Source: Agrobacterium larrymoorei
GTDB taxonomy: Bacteria > Pseudomonadota > Alphaproteobacteria > Rhizobiales > Rhizobiaceae
NCBI RefSeq assembly: GCF_030819275.1
Contig: NZ_JAUTBL010000001.1
Span: 1,614,501 to 1,678,500, forward strand
Length of the DNA stretch: 64,000 bases
Direction of reading: 5' to 3'
Part shown: piece after piece, positions 8,209 to 17,665 of the stretch
Layout of the letters: every line of letters starts with the position of its first letter
How positions within the stretch are numbered: position 1 is the stretch's first letter
Position numbers and translations under genes: made by a program
The notes under the pieces: generated by a model
The model's database searches: none
What the model saw: the letters and a program-made list of their open reading frames with translations, nothing else
Told to the model about the DNA's origin: nothing

Positions 8209-9435
8209 ATGAGTTCAATTCTTCTGAAAAACGCCCGTATCGTTGATGGATCGCAGGCGGAACCGACCGCGCCGATGGATGTCCTGATCCGCGACGATCT
8301 CATCGTAAAAGTTGCGCCAGCCATTTCCGAAACGGCCGACCGCACCATCGACCTCACTGGCAAGATTCTCATGCCGGGACTGATCGATGGCCATGTGCAT
8401 GTGATCGCCACCAAGCTCGATCTGGGTGCGAATGCCGATCTGCCCAACTCTCTCGTTGCGCTCCGCTCTGCAAACATCATGAAGGCAATGCTGATGCGCG
8501 GCTTCACCACGGTGCGTGATCTTGGCGGTGCCGATCACGGTCTGGTCGAGGCGCTTCAGGAAGGGACGATTGTCGGTCCGCGGCTGATCATCTGTGGCAA
8601 GGCGTTGTCACAGACCGGTGGTCATACGGATTATCGTGGGCGGTTCAACCGACGTTCCGTCGCGCATTATCCCGATCAACTGGGTGCGCTCGGTCGAATT
8701 TGTGATGGCGTCGACGCCGTTCGCCAGGCATGTCGTGAGGAGGTCAAGGGCGGCGCGCAGTTCATCAAGCTCATGGCCAATGGCGGCGTCTCCTCGCCGA
8801 CCGACCCAATAGCGAACCTTGGCTTCTCGAAAGAAGAGGTTCTTGCCGCCGTTGAAGAGGCGGAGAATGCACAGACCTATGTGGCCGCGCATCTTTACAC
8901 CGATGCCGCCATTCGCCGCGCCATCGAATGCGGCGTCAAATCGATCGAACATGGCAACCTGATCACGCCGGAAACGGCGCAACTTGCCAAGGAGCGCGGC
9001 GCCTTCGTCGTTCCGACCAACATCGTTTATGACCGTCTGGCGAAGGACGGCGCTTCGCTCGGCCTGCCGCCGGTCTCTGTTGCCAAAATCGAGGATGTGC
9101 GCAGCGCTGGCTTCGAAGCTTTAAAGGTGCTGCATAAGGCAGGCGTGACCATAGTCTATGGCACGGATTTGCTCGGCGAGATGCACGAGCATCAATCGGA
9201 GGAATTCGTTCTTCGTGGCGAACATCTACCGGCCGAAGATGTCATCCGTTCCGCAACACTGGATGCGGCAAAGGCGCTTGGTTTTGAAGGCAAATTGGGA
9301 ACCGTGGCCGCGGGGGCTTTCGCCGATCTCATCGTCGTGGACGGCAACCCTCTCGACGATCTCTCGGTCTTGACCGGGCAGGGCAAGCATATGCCGTTTA
9401 TCATCAAGGGCGGTGAATTCGTCAAGCAGAGCTGA
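8209..9435 (+). CDS. Metal-dependent amidohydrolase (Xaa-Pro/Xaa-Arg dipeptidase-like)
   Basis: A 408-residue amidohydrolase with the complete binuclear zinc site: His62/His64 ('DGHVHV'), a Lys187 that would be carboxylated ('FIKLMANGG'), His228 ('AAHLYT'), His248 ('IEHGN') and Asp320 ('GTDLL'). This layout belongs to the imidazolonepropionase-related group, in which several characterised members are Xaa-Pro or Xaa-Arg/Lys carboxypeptidases acting on dipeptides or N-acyl amino acids. No signal peptide, so cytoplasmic. I prefer the ATG at 8209 because the protein then begins at the first conserved strand; an upstream frame start at 8194 adds only five residues. It is probably the enzyme fed by the MFS carrier upstream. 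Confidence 0.86.
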   Translation: MSSILLKNARIVDGSQAEPTAPMDVLIRDDLIVKVAPAISETADRTIDLTGKILMPGLIDGHVHVIATKLDLGANADLPNSLVALRSANIMKAMLMRGFTTVRDLGGADHGLVEALQEGTIVGPRLIICGKALSQTGGHTDYRGRFNRRSVAHYPDQLGALGRICDGVDAVRQACREEVKGGAQFIKLMANGGVSSPTDPIANLGFSKEEVLAAVEEAENAQTYVAAHLYTDAAIRRAIECGVKSIEHGNLITPETAQLAKERGAFVVPTNIVYDRLAKDGASLGLPPVSVAKIEDVRSAGFEALKVLHKAGVTIVYGTDLLGEMHEHQSEEFVLRGEHLPAEDVIRSATLDAAKALGFEGKLGTVAAGAFADLIVVDGNPLDDLSVLTGQGKHMPFIIKGGEFVKQS

Positions 9436-9450
9436 TGCTGTCAGAGAGGC

Positions 9451-9495
9451 GCGTCCTAAAGCGTTTCCATTTAACAAGGAAAAGCTCTAGGACGC
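9451..9495. terminator. Long imperfect hairpin between convergent genes
   Basis: Arms 9451-9468 and 9478-9495 pair at 16 of 18 positions around a 9-base loop. It lies downstream of the amidohydrolase and of the convergent glucokinase gene, so it could stop transcription from both sides. The element also looks like a dispersed rhizobial intergenic palindrome. The rest of 9496-9632 shows nothing I recognise. Confidence 0.5.
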
Positions 9496-9632
9496 CAGCC
9501 ACGGCTACAGTTGTCGAGTGGTCACGAGCTGCTCGAAATCTCTTTGGGCGCGCTTACAGCATGTCCCAAGATTTCCAAATCCGCTCCCCACGTCCTGCCT
9601 GTGGTAGGGTAATTTGGCGCAAACCAGAGACA

Positions 9633-10328
9633 TCACGCGATCAGCTCTTTGTCCTTCCACAGGCGGAAGCCGCCCTCGAAGGCGAGTGTATTGTCACCAC
9701 GACGGCACTTCGGCGGAAGTGAATCGAGTTTTTCCACATTGCCGCCGCCGATCACCACATAGTCGGGCTCGAGTGCTGCCGTGAGCGCCTCAACGACATC
9801 GAAGACCCGCTTTTGCCACTTCTTGTGGCCCTTCTTTTCGCGGTAGGCTTCGCTCACATAATGTTCGTAGCTCTTGCCCTTGCGATAAGGGAGGTGGGCG
9901 ATCTCCATCGGTTGCGCAACGTTCTCTACGATCATCGCCGCTCCAAGCCCAGTGCCGAGCCCAAGAAACAGCATGCGTCCGCCCTTGTAGGATCCCAATG
10001 CCTGCATCAGGGCGTCGTTGATGATGCGGACGGGATGACCGAATGCGGTTTCATAATCGAACCCGACCCAACCATCGCCGAGGTTCACGGGGTCGCGAAG
10101 CGGCTTGTTATGAACAACAGGCCCGGGGTAACCCATCGAGATCACGTCATATTTGATGTCCTCCGCCATGGCTTTCACGGCCGCGACCATGTCGGAGGCG
10201 GTCATGGACTTCCCGCTTTCAGCCTTCTGTTCCTCGCCACCCGCGCTGGAAAGGATTTTGACGTGGCTGCCGCCGATATCGATGGACAGGACAATGCGAT
10301 CTTCGGTCTCTGAAATATCTTGCGTCAT
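9633..10328 (-). CDS. ppgK: ROK-family glucokinase (polyphosphate glucokinase-like)
   Basis: A 231-residue ROK-fold sugar kinase with the phosphate loop 'DIGGSHVK' (17-24), the second Gly-rich loop 'LGLGTGLGAAM' and a sugar-site 'NDA' motif. The short form, with no N-terminal HTH and no classical ROK zinc cluster, most resembles polyphosphate/ATP glucokinases. It would make glucose-6-phosphate from glucose. I placed the start at the ATG at 10328 behind GGAGAAG rather than at a TTG five codons upstream. It is the last gene of the minus-strand operon, so it would phosphorylate the glucose released by the glucoamylase and feed it to Zwf. Whether it uses polyphosphate or ATP cannot be told from sequence. 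Confidence 0.78.
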   Translation of the reverse strand: MTQDISETEDRIVLSIDIGGSHVKILSSAGGEEQKAESGKSMTASDMVAAVKAMAEDIKYDVISMGYPGPVVHNKPLRDPVNLGDGWVGFDYETAFGHPVRIINDALMQALGSYKGGRMLFLGLGTGLGAAMIVENVAQPMEIAHLPYRKGKSYEHYVSEAYREKKGHKKWQKRVFDVVEALTAALEPDYVVIGGGNVEKLDSLPPKCRRGDNTLAFEGGFRLWKDKELIA

Positions 10329-10346
10329 ATCTATCTTCTCCAATCG

Positions 10347-11717
10347 TCAGGCAGGGTCGACCCAACCTCCGGGCGGTGCGAAATTCTCCATGTCGCTTGG
10401 CCCCCAAGTCCCTGGCGTATAGGTTGGTGGAATGGCCTTGTCGTCCAGGATCGGCTCGACGATCTTCCACGCCAATTCCGCTGCATCCTGCCGGGTGAAG
10501 AGTTGCCGGTCACCGGCCATGGCGTCGCCGATCAATCGTTCATAGGGCGCCATATCGCCGATTCCGTCATCAAGCGCGGTGAGTTCGACTGCTTCGCCTC
10601 GCATTTTTTCGCCTGCTGCCTTGCGGCGCGCGCCGACACCGATGGAAATATCTGGCCCGAGGCGAAAGCGGATATAGTTAGCCGATGCATCCGTGATCTC
10701 ATCAAAGAGGGTTACAGGTGGCCGCTTGAAGCGGACGACGACTTCCGTGGCGTGGGCGGGCAGGTTCTTGCCTGCGCGGATATAGAATGGCACGCCGTTC
10801 CACCGCCATGTCTCAACGCTGAAGCGAACGGCGGCAAAGGTTTCCGTCGGTGAGGAGGGGGCCACACCCGGTTCATCGGTATAGCCTTCGAATTGACCCC
10901 GTACCACATCGTCTTTCGAGAGTGGCGGCATGGCCTTCAAAACCTGCACCTTCTCATCCACCAGATCGTCGGAGGCACCGGTCGCAGGCGGCTCCATGGT
11001 GAGAAGCAGGAGAACATTGACGAGGTGGTTCTGGATCACATCGCGAATGCAGCCCACTTCGTCATAGAATTTGCCGCGCCCCTTGATGCCGAAATCCTCG
11101 GCCATGGTGATCTGAACGCTCTCGACGTGGTCTCGATTCCAAACCGGCTCAAGGAAGCTGTTGGCGAAACGAAAATAGAGGAGGTTCTGAATGGCTTCCT
11201 TGCCGAGAAAGTGGTCGATGCGGAAGATTGCCTCTTCCTCGAAGACTTTGTGCAGAACCTCGTTCAGCTTCTTTGCCGAAGCAAGATCGCGTCCGAAAGG
11301 CTTTTCGACCATCAGGCGGGCGTTTTTGGCAATCCCTGCCTGATCAAGACTATCGGCCACGGTTTCAAACAGGGATGGCGGGATCGCGAGGTAGTAGAGC
11401 GGGCTTTTATGCTCGGCCAGCGCCTGCTTCAACTTGTCGAATGTCGACGGGCTGCGGTAGTCGCCAGACACGTAAGACATTTTCTCCGCCATCTTGGAGA
11501 ATACGGTCTCATCGATATGGTCGACATGTTTTGAAACGGCGTCTCTGGCACGCGCGATAAGCTGGTCGCGCGTCCAGTCGTCAAAGGCAACACCGATGAT
11601 CGGCGTGTTGAGCGCGCCGCGCTTCACCATCGCATAGAGCGAGGGGAAGATCATCTTATGGGCAAGATCGCCGGTGGCACCGAACACCACCAGTACGTCG
11701 GATTGTTCTTGTGCCAT
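10347..11717 (-). CDS. zwf: Glucose-6-phosphate 1-dehydrogenase
   Basis: A 456-residue enzyme that oxidises glucose-6-phosphate to 6-phosphogluconolactone with NAD(P)+. The dinucleotide motif 'GATGDLAHK' (13-21), 'EKPFG' (138-142) and the signature 'RIDHFLGKE' (166-174, catalytic Lys173 and His169) are all present. At 456 residues it is somewhat shorter than the ~490 usual for enterobacterial enzymes. GGAG sits about 10 bases before the ATG. It lies 17 bases after gnd and just before the glucokinase, but no 6-phosphogluconolactonase gene is in the operon. It is probably not the housekeeping copy, which in rhizobia usually sits with pgl and edd (family knowledge, not seen here). Confidence 0.95.
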   Translation of the reverse strand: MAQEQSDVLVVFGATGDLAHKMIFPSLYAMVKRGALNTPIIGVAFDDWTRDQLIARARDAVSKHVDHIDETVFSKMAEKMSYVSGDYRSPSTFDKLKQALAEHKSPLYYLAIPPSLFETVADSLDQAGIAKNARLMVEKPFGRDLASAKKLNEVLHKVFEEEAIFRIDHFLGKEAIQNLLYFRFANSFLEPVWNRDHVESVQITMAEDFGIKGRGKFYDEVGCIRDVIQNHLVNVLLLLTMEPPATGASDDLVDEKVQVLKAMPPLSKDDVVRGQFEGYTDEPGVAPSSPTETFAAVRFSVETWRWNGVPFYIRAGKNLPAHATEVVVRFKRPPVTLFDEITDASANYIRFRLGPDISIGVGARRKAAGEKMRGEAVELTALDDGIGDMAPYERLIGDAMAGDRQLFTRQDAAELAWKIVEPILDDKAIPPTYTPGTWGPSDMENFAPPGGWVDPA

Positions 11718-11734
11718 GGCTCTTGTCTCCCGCC

Positions 11735-12739
11735 TTACTTGGCTTTTTCCAGATGCCCGCCAAAGGCATGGCGCATGGCGGAGAGCACCTTGCCGGCGAA
11801 CTGCGCCTCGCCGCGTGAGGAGAAGCGTTCGAAGAGCGCCGAGGCGAGAACCGGTGCCGGAACGCCGGTCTCCACGGCGGCCTGCAACGTCCAGCGGCCC
11901 TCACCAGAGTCCGAGACACGGCCATCATAGTTTTCCAGATGCGGGTCCTGCTTGAGGGCCTCTGCCGTCAGATCCAGCAGCCAGGAGCCGATAACCGAGC
12001 CATGGCGCCAGACTTCTGTTACGGCGGGCAGGTCGACATCGAAACGATAATATTGCGGGTTGGCAAGAGGTGCCGTTTCCGCATCCGCCTCGCGCTCGCT
12101 ATTGCCGGCATTGGCCGCCTTCAAGATATTGAGCCCCTCAGCATAGGCGGCCATGACGCCGTACTCAATGCCGTTATGGACCATCTTGACGAAGTGACCG
12201 GCACCTGCCGGGCCGCAATGGAGGTAGCCTCTTGGCGCGGTCCCCGTATCCGGATCTTCCGCAATATCCTGACCAGCGCCGGGGGCGAGCGAGGCGAAGA
12301 TCGGGTCGAGCCGCTCCACGGCTGCCTTCGGGCCACCGATCATGAGCGAGTAGCCCCGCTCAAGGCCCCATACGCCACCCGAGGTACCGACATCGATAAA
12401 ATCGATACCGAGCGGCGCGAACTCCGCGGAAAGGTTGATGGCTTCATGGTAAAGCGAGTTGCCGCCGTCGATGATGGCATCGCCATTATCGAGCTTCGAG
12501 GCAAAGTCCCGTGCAATTTTCGGGGTGATGGCGGCGGGCAACATCAGCCAGACGGCGCGCGGCTTTTCGAGTTTGGAGATGAGGTCAGCGGCCGAGGAGG
12601 CACCCTTGGCACCTTCTTTGACGAGCGCTGCAACATTGTCTGCGTTGACGTCGAAGACGACGCAGTCATGACCTTGCTTGAGCAGGCGGCGCACCATATT
12701 GGCGCCCATGCGGCCAAGACCTACCATTGCGATCTGCAT
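11735..12739 (-). CDS. gnd: 6-phosphogluconate dehydrogenase, decarboxylating (short form)
   Basis: A 334-residue enzyme that converts 6-phosphogluconate to ribulose-5-phosphate and CO2. It shows 'GLGRMG' (7-12), 'DGGNS' and the substrate-site block '[15 protein letters not shown]'. The length places it in the short COG1023 branch, which often prefers NAD+, rather than the ~470-residue NADP+ form. I chose the ATG at 12739 because GGAGAA lies seven bases upstream; longer frames would run into the glucoamylase gene. Only 13 bases separate it from the glucoamylase stop, so the genes are co-transcribed. With Zwf it forms the oxidative pentose phosphate route. Confidence 0.93.
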   Translation of the reverse strand: MQIAMVGLGRMGANMVRRLLKQGHDCVVFDVNADNVAALVKEGAKGASSAADLISKLEKPRAVWLMLPAAITPKIARDFASKLDNGDAIIDGGNSLYHEAINLSAEFAPLGIDFIDVGTSGGVWGLERGYSLMIGGPKAAVERLDPIFASLAPGAGQDIAEDPDTGTAPRGYLHCGPAGAGHFVKMVHNGIEYGVMAAYAEGLNILKAANAGNSEREADAETAPLANPQYYRFDVDLPAVTEVWRHGSVIGSWLLDLTAEALKQDPHLENYDGRVSDSGEGRWTLQAAVETGVPAPVLASALFERFSSRGEAQFAGKVLSAMRHAFGGHLEKAK

Positions 12740-12752
12740 ATCATTCTCCATG

Positions 12753-15248
12753 TTAAATGCGTGTGGATTCTTCCGATTCCGCCACAACGTGAACGGTAAA
12801 GTTAGTATTTTCCCAATGCCCGCCGTCCTGCCAGTAGAAGGTGAAGACAATCGTCTTGTCCTCATCCTCGTGGCTCAAAGGTAGGTCGGCATAATATGTT
12901 CCAAGCCCTGACGGCACCATCGGTGTGTCTGTAACCGTCGCCCAGTCATCTATGCTCCAATGCACCAAAGCGTCTGCCTCCGTTTCAAGTCTCAGCGTCT
13001 TGCCGAGCGGGATGGAGGACAAGCGATTGTTGAAGCGCCATATCCGCAGATCCGAACGGGTCCTGTTCTTGATATAGCGTTCCACGCCCTGGGGCGGCAT
13101 GTCGAAGACCGCTCCGTCTTTCAGAGAACGAAGCAGCTTGATATGTTCGGAATGCGCCCAGACCAGAGGCATGGCGCTGCCGGACGGGCGGCCGAGGAAA
13201 AGCTCTTTCTCCGGAACATCAGGGCCATCCCAGACCTGCTCTGGGAAAAGTCCGCCCGACCCTGCCGATCTTTCCAAAGTCGATAGAAGGCCTTCAGCGA
13301 CCTCCCGCCGGCCAGCTGCGAGTTCGTAATGGGCGCGTTCCCCAGCTAGCAGAGGCCAGGGCCTGCCTTGGCCCGTGCCATTGAATGGCGCACCATCTTC
13401 GTGCTCTCCATAGCCGTCGCCGGTATAACGGTACCATAGCGGACCTTGTGGCAGATCGGCCCGCAGGCTGTGATCGATGGCTTTGATGGTGTCGACGATA
13501 TGTGGATCATCCGGCGCACGCAGACCAAAGCGTACCAGCGCCAACGCATCGGGGCTCAAAACGTCCGCCGTCGGCAGGAGCGCCCGGTCCGGTGTCTGGT
13601 TGCGGATTTCGATGTCGCCCGAAGCGCTGACCTCATCTGTGACACCGATGGGCGCGATGCGGACGTAGTGACCGGAGATGCCGACCGCGGCGCAAAAATC
13701 CTTCTCGCCCGCAAAGGTCCATTTTTCGATCTGGTCGTTCCAGCAGTCGGCTGTTTCACGCAGATGATTGGCTGCTACCTCATCTCCTTCGAGGGATAGA
13801 AGGTCGGCGGCTGCCAGTAGTGCTGATACTTCAACGGCAAGAGTAAAGGGGCTGTAGCCTGCATCCTCCTCCCAGCGGTCTTCGGCGGTGGCGGGGCCGT
13901 TGGTGATGATGTAGTTCGCGGCGCTGCGCAGCATTGGCATGAAGCGCTTCAATGCCTTCGCATCGAGATGTCCGAGACGGCGCAGCATATCGGTGAGCAG
14001 AATGGGAAAGGCGCATTCATCCATCTGGATGCCGGGCCAATAGGGTTTTCCATCGAGCCAAAGGTTTTGCGGCCAACGGCCCGAGGGCTGCTGGACGAGG
14101 CGAAGGTAATCGAGGATGGCGATCGCCTCCTCGGCATTGCCTGCTGCGAGAAATCCACCTGCTGTTTCCACCAGATCCCGGGGCCAAACGAGGTGATAAC
14201 CGCCAAGATCGTCGTCGCCCTTCGAAAAGCCCCAAGGAATGGAGAGGCTGGCCACGACAGCGCCAGGGCGGTCTGCTGCTCGGTGAGAGGCGAGAACCGC
14301 GGTCGAAACCCGGTAGGTATTCACGCCGTTCTGCTCTTCTCGATCGAGCGGAGCAAGCTTCTCCTGCCAGGCCTGCCAGTTGGCAACATAGTGCTGCTGC
14401 GCCTTGTCGAAGCCATCCTTCAGGCTTGCAGTCGCTGCAGCCGCAGCTTCGAATTCGGTTTGACCAAAACCAATGGCAAGCGTGGCTTCGGTGCAGTCGC
14501 TGGTGAAAGCCAGCTCACCAGCGAGCGCGACATTGCCGTCATCGGCGCGCTGATACTGTTCTGCAATTCGTCCATGCTGCTTCAACTGCCGCCAACCATC
14601 CGACACGCCGACGAAGCCGGCACTCAAGGCTCGCCATGGGATGTCTGATACCAGCGCCAGGTAGCGGGAGCGGCCAGTGGCGAAAAGCACCGGCTTGTCC
14701 TCGAACTCACCGATCCAGGCTGAGTTCAGCTGTCCAGCGTTCACCAGGTGTGGAGCCAGCAGAGCCGTAACCCTGTAGTCGCCCACATCTCCCTTAAGCG
14801 CGGCGAAGCGAACGCGTTGTAGCACACAGGCTCGGGCGGGATCGGTAATCACCTGCTTCTCGATGCGATAAAGTCCGTCTCGCGCCGTATTGGTGATGGA
14901 GAAGGCAGGGATGCCAGGAGCAACAGTTGTCGTCTCGGGGTCGCAGTCGCGCTTTTCCTCTGAGAAGTAGCCGTCTTTGCCGGTGACAACCAAGCCGAAA
15001 TCACGGGTGCAGGCGCTATCGACGCGGGGGTAGTAAATTTCGTTTAGAACGCCGTGGCTCAATGTGAACCAGACACGGGAGTGTTTGGAAAGCGCGGTGC
15101 CGATGCCATTCTTCGCACTTGAGGTCCAGCGCGCGTCTATGCCAGGCGCTCCGGGAGCGGCGTCTAACATTCGCCTCACACCCAGTCCGGGTGGCTCCAA
15201 CTCGTTTTTGTTGTTCGCTGGAAAATCACTAGAGGAAGGACTGGCCAT
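12753..15248 (-). CDS. GH15 glucoamylase / glucan 1,4-alpha-glucosidase
   Basis: An 831-residue glycoside hydrolase of family 15, which releases beta-glucose from alpha-glucan ends. An N-terminal beta-sandwich (~30-290; 'SHGVLNEIYYPRVD' is typical of bacterial glucoamylases) precedes the (alpha/alpha)6 barrel. The general acid is probably Glu411 ('MDECAF') and the base Glu701 ('WAHSEH'). The tail (~725-825) resembles a carbohydrate-binding or glucodextranase-type domain. No signal peptide is visible, so it should act in the cytoplasm on glycogen, maltodextrin or possibly trehalose, since GH15 also includes trehalases. It is the first gene of the operon with gnd, zwf and glucokinase. Confidence 0.9.
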   Translation of the reverse strand: MASPSSSDFPANNKNELEPPGLGVRRMLDAAPGAPGIDARWTSSAKNGIGTALSKHSRVWFTLSHGVLNEIYYPRVDSACTRDFGLVVTGKDGYFSEEKRDCDPETTTVAPGIPAFSITNTARDGLYRIEKQVITDPARACVLQRVRFAALKGDVGDYRVTALLAPHLVNAGQLNSAWIGEFEDKPVLFATGRSRYLALVSDIPWRALSAGFVGVSDGWRQLKQHGRIAEQYQRADDGNVALAGELAFTSDCTEATLAIGFGQTEFEAAAAATASLKDGFDKAQQHYVANWQAWQEKLAPLDREEQNGVNTYRVSTAVLASHRAADRPGAVVASLSIPWGFSKGDDDLGGYHLVWPRDLVETAGGFLAAGNAEEAIAILDYLRLVQQPSGRWPQNLWLDGKPYWPGIQMDECAFPILLTDMLRRLGHLDAKALKRFMPMLRSAANYIITNGPATAEDRWEEDAGYSPFTLAVEVSALLAAADLLSLEGDEVAANHLRETADCWNDQIEKWTFAGEKDFCAAVGISGHYVRIAPIGVTDEVSASGDIEIRNQTPDRALLPTADVLSPDALALVRFGLRAPDDPHIVDTIKAIDHSLRADLPQGPLWYRYTGDGYGEHEDGAPFNGTGQGRPWPLLAGERAHYELAAGRREVAEGLLSTLERSAGSGGLFPEQVWDGPDVPEKELFLGRPSGSAMPLVWAHSEHIKLLRSLKDGAVFDMPPQGVERYIKNRTRSDLRIWRFNNRLSSIPLGKTLRLETEADALVHWSIDDWATVTDTPMVPSGLGTYYADLPLSHEDEDKTIVFTFYWQDGGHWENTNFTVHVVAESEESTRI

Positions 15249-15342
15249 TTCAAGAATGCCTTAATGCGCTGCGAAATGAATAGCTTAACTTCAAAAATTG
15301 TAACATGGGCGCTCATACCACCCACGTCGTCTAATGCATACT

Positions 15343-15362
15343 CCAATACCGGGGGGTATTGG
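15343..15362. promoter_or_regulatory. Perfect 8-bp palindrome upstream of the glucoamylase operon
   Basis: CCAATACC and GGTATTGG face each other across GGGG. The site lies ~95 bases upstream of the glucoamylase start and ~140 bases after the end of the sensor kinase gene, in a 253-base gap with no gene. It could be an operator for the operon or part of a terminator for the kinase transcript; no T-run follows. Confidence 0.4.
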
Positions 15363-15501
15363 GCAACTTACATTTCTTTAATTCTCAGACAAACCCCGAT
15401 GCGTTTATCGCTTTATCCAGCGCCATCTTCATCAATGCCTATATCAAATCCGCTGCAATAACGAGATTGACTCGGTTTCGGTTGCACCGATGCGCGACGA
15501 C

Positions 15502-16872
15502 TTATGACGATATGTGACTGGAGATCGGGAGCGTTACGATGGCCTGAAAACCGCTCTCACTATTTTGGAGCCTTACGGTGCCGCCATAGAGTTCAGCGAT
15601 TTCCTTTGAAATACCCAAACCGAAGCCACTGCCTTGTACACTCTCATCTAGCCGCATGCCCGGCTGGAACGCCTCGTTGATCCTGTCTTCGGAAATGCCC
15701 GGGCCGTCGTCTGTCATCGTGATCTCGACAAAACCGCCCTTCCGCACGGAAGAAACCGTTACGGCTGTGGACGCCCATTTGAACGCATTGTCCAGCAGAT
15801 TGCCGAGAACTTCGTCCACGTCTTCCGCATCGCAGCGGAGGCTGGTCTGATCCTCAACCTCGCAGCGAATTGACAAAGCCTTGTCCCTGTAAATGTTTGA
15901 AAGAACAAGAATGAGGTCGTCGAGACGAGGGCGAAGCAAGACGTGCCTGCTCGATAGCTGCCCCGCCGCCGACTTTCGCGCATCGGCAAGATGATGCCGG
16001 ATGCGACGGTCGATGCGCTGGACGAGATCTCTCAAACCGCCATTCGCATCGTTGTCGTCGTTCAAGCCGAGCGTGAGGCTGGCGACCGGCGTTTTAAGCC
16101 CATGGGCCATATTGGCGAAATGAATCCGCGCCTCCTCAAGCCGCCGCTCGTTTAATGCGATCAGCCGGTTGATCTCCGTCGATACGGGCTTCAACTCCTC
16201 CACGTCCCCCTCAGAAAGAGTTGAGCGGTTCCCGGCTGACACCTCTCCAATGTCGGCCGTCAAGCGCTTCAGCGGCTTAAGGCCGAACCGGACCTGTAAG
16301 TAAGTGCCAATGAGGAGCGTTATACCAAGAAGCGCCATGGCTGGCACGAGCCACATGAGGGAACGGAACGCAGGATCGGTCAACGCAGCGTCTGGCGCAG
16401 ACGCCGTGATCTGCACAGGCTGGCCATTAATACGAGTGAACAGGGTGCGTGTGTAAAGCCCACGTCCGTTATCGTCTTCCATATCACCCGGCCTAGGCCG
16501 CGCCGACGCGAGATCGCGCCAATCCGCCGGGCGTCCGCCAGGTTTGAGGACGCGCCGCTCCAGAGAACGGGATGAGATCGTCGATGTCTCTGACTTGATC
16601 TGCCAATACCATCCGGAATTTGGTCGATCAAAAGGCGGTCCGTCCAGTTGAGAAGCCAGCATTAGCTGGCCGTTTTCGCTCATGGTCAGGCCGCTGCGCA
16701 AACCTTCAATCTGGGTATCGAGCCGCTGGTCGATCTGTTCGCGAACGACCCCGGCAACGATGAGCCATAGGATAACGGATGCGACGAGAATAGCGCCCGC
16801 CACAAACACGGCGGAGAATGCCGTGAGTCGTCCGGCAATCGAGCTGGGGCGGGAAAGGCGCGGCCACCTCAT
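15502..16872 (-). CDS. Sensor histidine kinase (PhoQ/QseC-like)
   Basis: A 456-residue inner-membrane kinase. Two membrane segments (~17-40 and ~172-194) enclose a ~130-residue periplasmic sensor region; a HAMP linker follows. The phospho-acceptor is His257 in 'MAHGLKTP', with the N box 'LLDNAFKWA' and the Gly boxes 'DDGPGIS' and 'GFGLGI'. It overlaps the response regulator gene by four bases, so the two form a pair. The signal is unknown; PhoQ and QseC relatives sense divalent cations, acid or other envelope cues. Confidence 0.92.
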   Translation of the reverse strand: MRWPRLSRPSSIAGRLTAFSAVFVAGAILVASVILWLIVAGVVREQIDQRLDTQIEGLRSGLTMSENGQLMLASQLDGPPFDRPNSGWYWQIKSETSTISSRSLERRVLKPGGRPADWRDLASARPRPGDMEDDNGRGLYTRTLFTRINGQPVQITASAPDAALTDPAFRSLMWLVPAMALLGITLLIGTYLQVRFGLKPLKRLTADIGEVSAGNRSTLSEGDVEELKPVSTEINRLIALNERRLEEARIHFANMAHGLKTPVASLTLGLNDDNDANGGLRDLVQRIDRRIRHHLADARKSAAGQLSSRHVLLRPRLDDLILVLSNIYRDKALSIRCEVEDQTSLRCDAEDVDEVLGNLLDNAFKWASTAVTVSSVRKGGFVEITMTDDGPGISEDRINEAFQPGMRLDESVQGSGFGLGISKEIAELYGGTVRLQNSESGFQAIVTLPISSHISS

Positions 16873-17531
16873 GACGCAGCCGTCATCATGTAACCCCTGC
16901 CACGCACGGTCTCGATGAACTCGGCGCCGATCTTTCGCCGCAGCCTTGCCACGATGACTTCGATGGAGTTCGAGTCCACTTCGGCGTCGCCATCATAGAC
17001 GCGTTCCATCAACTCGCTTCGGTCCACGATAATCTCTTTGCGCAAGATCAGGCAGGAGAGTACGCGCCACTCCAGGGCGGTCAGCTTCAAGGGAACGCCA
17101 TCCTTCTCGAAGGCTCCGAGCTGGGCGTTGAAGGTGATCGATCCACAGGTGACGGTTGCGCTGGCATGGTTGTTGGCGCGCCGAACCAGAGCGCGCAGCC
17201 GCAGGACCAGCTCCTCGACCTTGAATGGTTTGGTGAGAAAGTCGTCGGCTCCCGCTTTGAAACTTGCCACCTTGTCCGGCCAGCCATCTCTTGCGGTCAG
17301 CACGAGCACCGGAAATGTTCGGCCTGCGTCGCGCCAGGAGGCGAGCACCGAAACGCCGTCGATCTTGGGGAGCCCGAGATCGAGGACCGCGACATCGAAG
17401 GCTTCGGTGAGCCCTGCATGCTGACCGTCTTCACCGTTGCGCGCAATATCGACAACGAAGTTTTCGTTTCTGAGACTGCTGGCAATCCGGTGTGCAAGGT
17501 CGGTATCGTCTTCGACAAGAAGGACACGCAT
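16869..17531 (-). CDS. OmpR/PhoP-family response regulator
   Basis: A 220-residue regulator. The receiver domain has the acidic pair in 'VEDDTD', phospho-acceptor Asp51 ('VLDLGLP') and Lys101 ('TKPFK'). The C-terminal winged helix carries the recognition region 'VDSNSIEVIVARLRRKIG' and ends with 'TVRGRGYM'. It is transcribed first, with the kinase gene overlapping its end. The divergent OB-fold-like gene is the obvious first target; an inverted repeat at 17590-17607 lies between them. Confidence 0.93.
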   Translation of the reverse strand: MRVLLVEDDTDLAHRIASSLRNENFVVDIARNGEDGQHAGLTEAFDVAVLDLGLPKIDGVSVLASWRDAGRTFPVLVLTARDGWPDKVASFKAGADDFLTKPFKVEELVLRLRALVRRANNHASATVTCGSITFNAQLGAFEKDGVPLKLTALEWRVLSCLILRKEIIVDRSELMERVYDGDAEVDSNSIEVIVARLRRKIGAEFIETVRGRGYMMTAAS

Positions 17532-17589
17532 GAGGAAATTCTACTCCGTGGGATCCGGCTTTCTTATGGTGCTGGACGCTTAACTCAAG

Positions 17590-17607
17590 CTGAACGGGAT
17601 GGTTCAG
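17590..17607. promoter_or_regulatory. Inverted repeat in the two-component/OB-fold divergent promoter
   Basis: CTGAAC-GGGATG-GTTCAG is a perfect 6-6-6 inverted repeat about 60 bases from each start codon. A TTAAC...TGAAC direct repeat overlaps its left side, as OmpR-type regulators often prefer. It is a candidate binding site for the adjacent regulator. Confidence 0.4.
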
Positions 17608-17665
17608 ACTGGCGGTGGTGGGGCTTTGGTAGAAACGGGCATTCCAATCACAAAGGAGACCAGAA

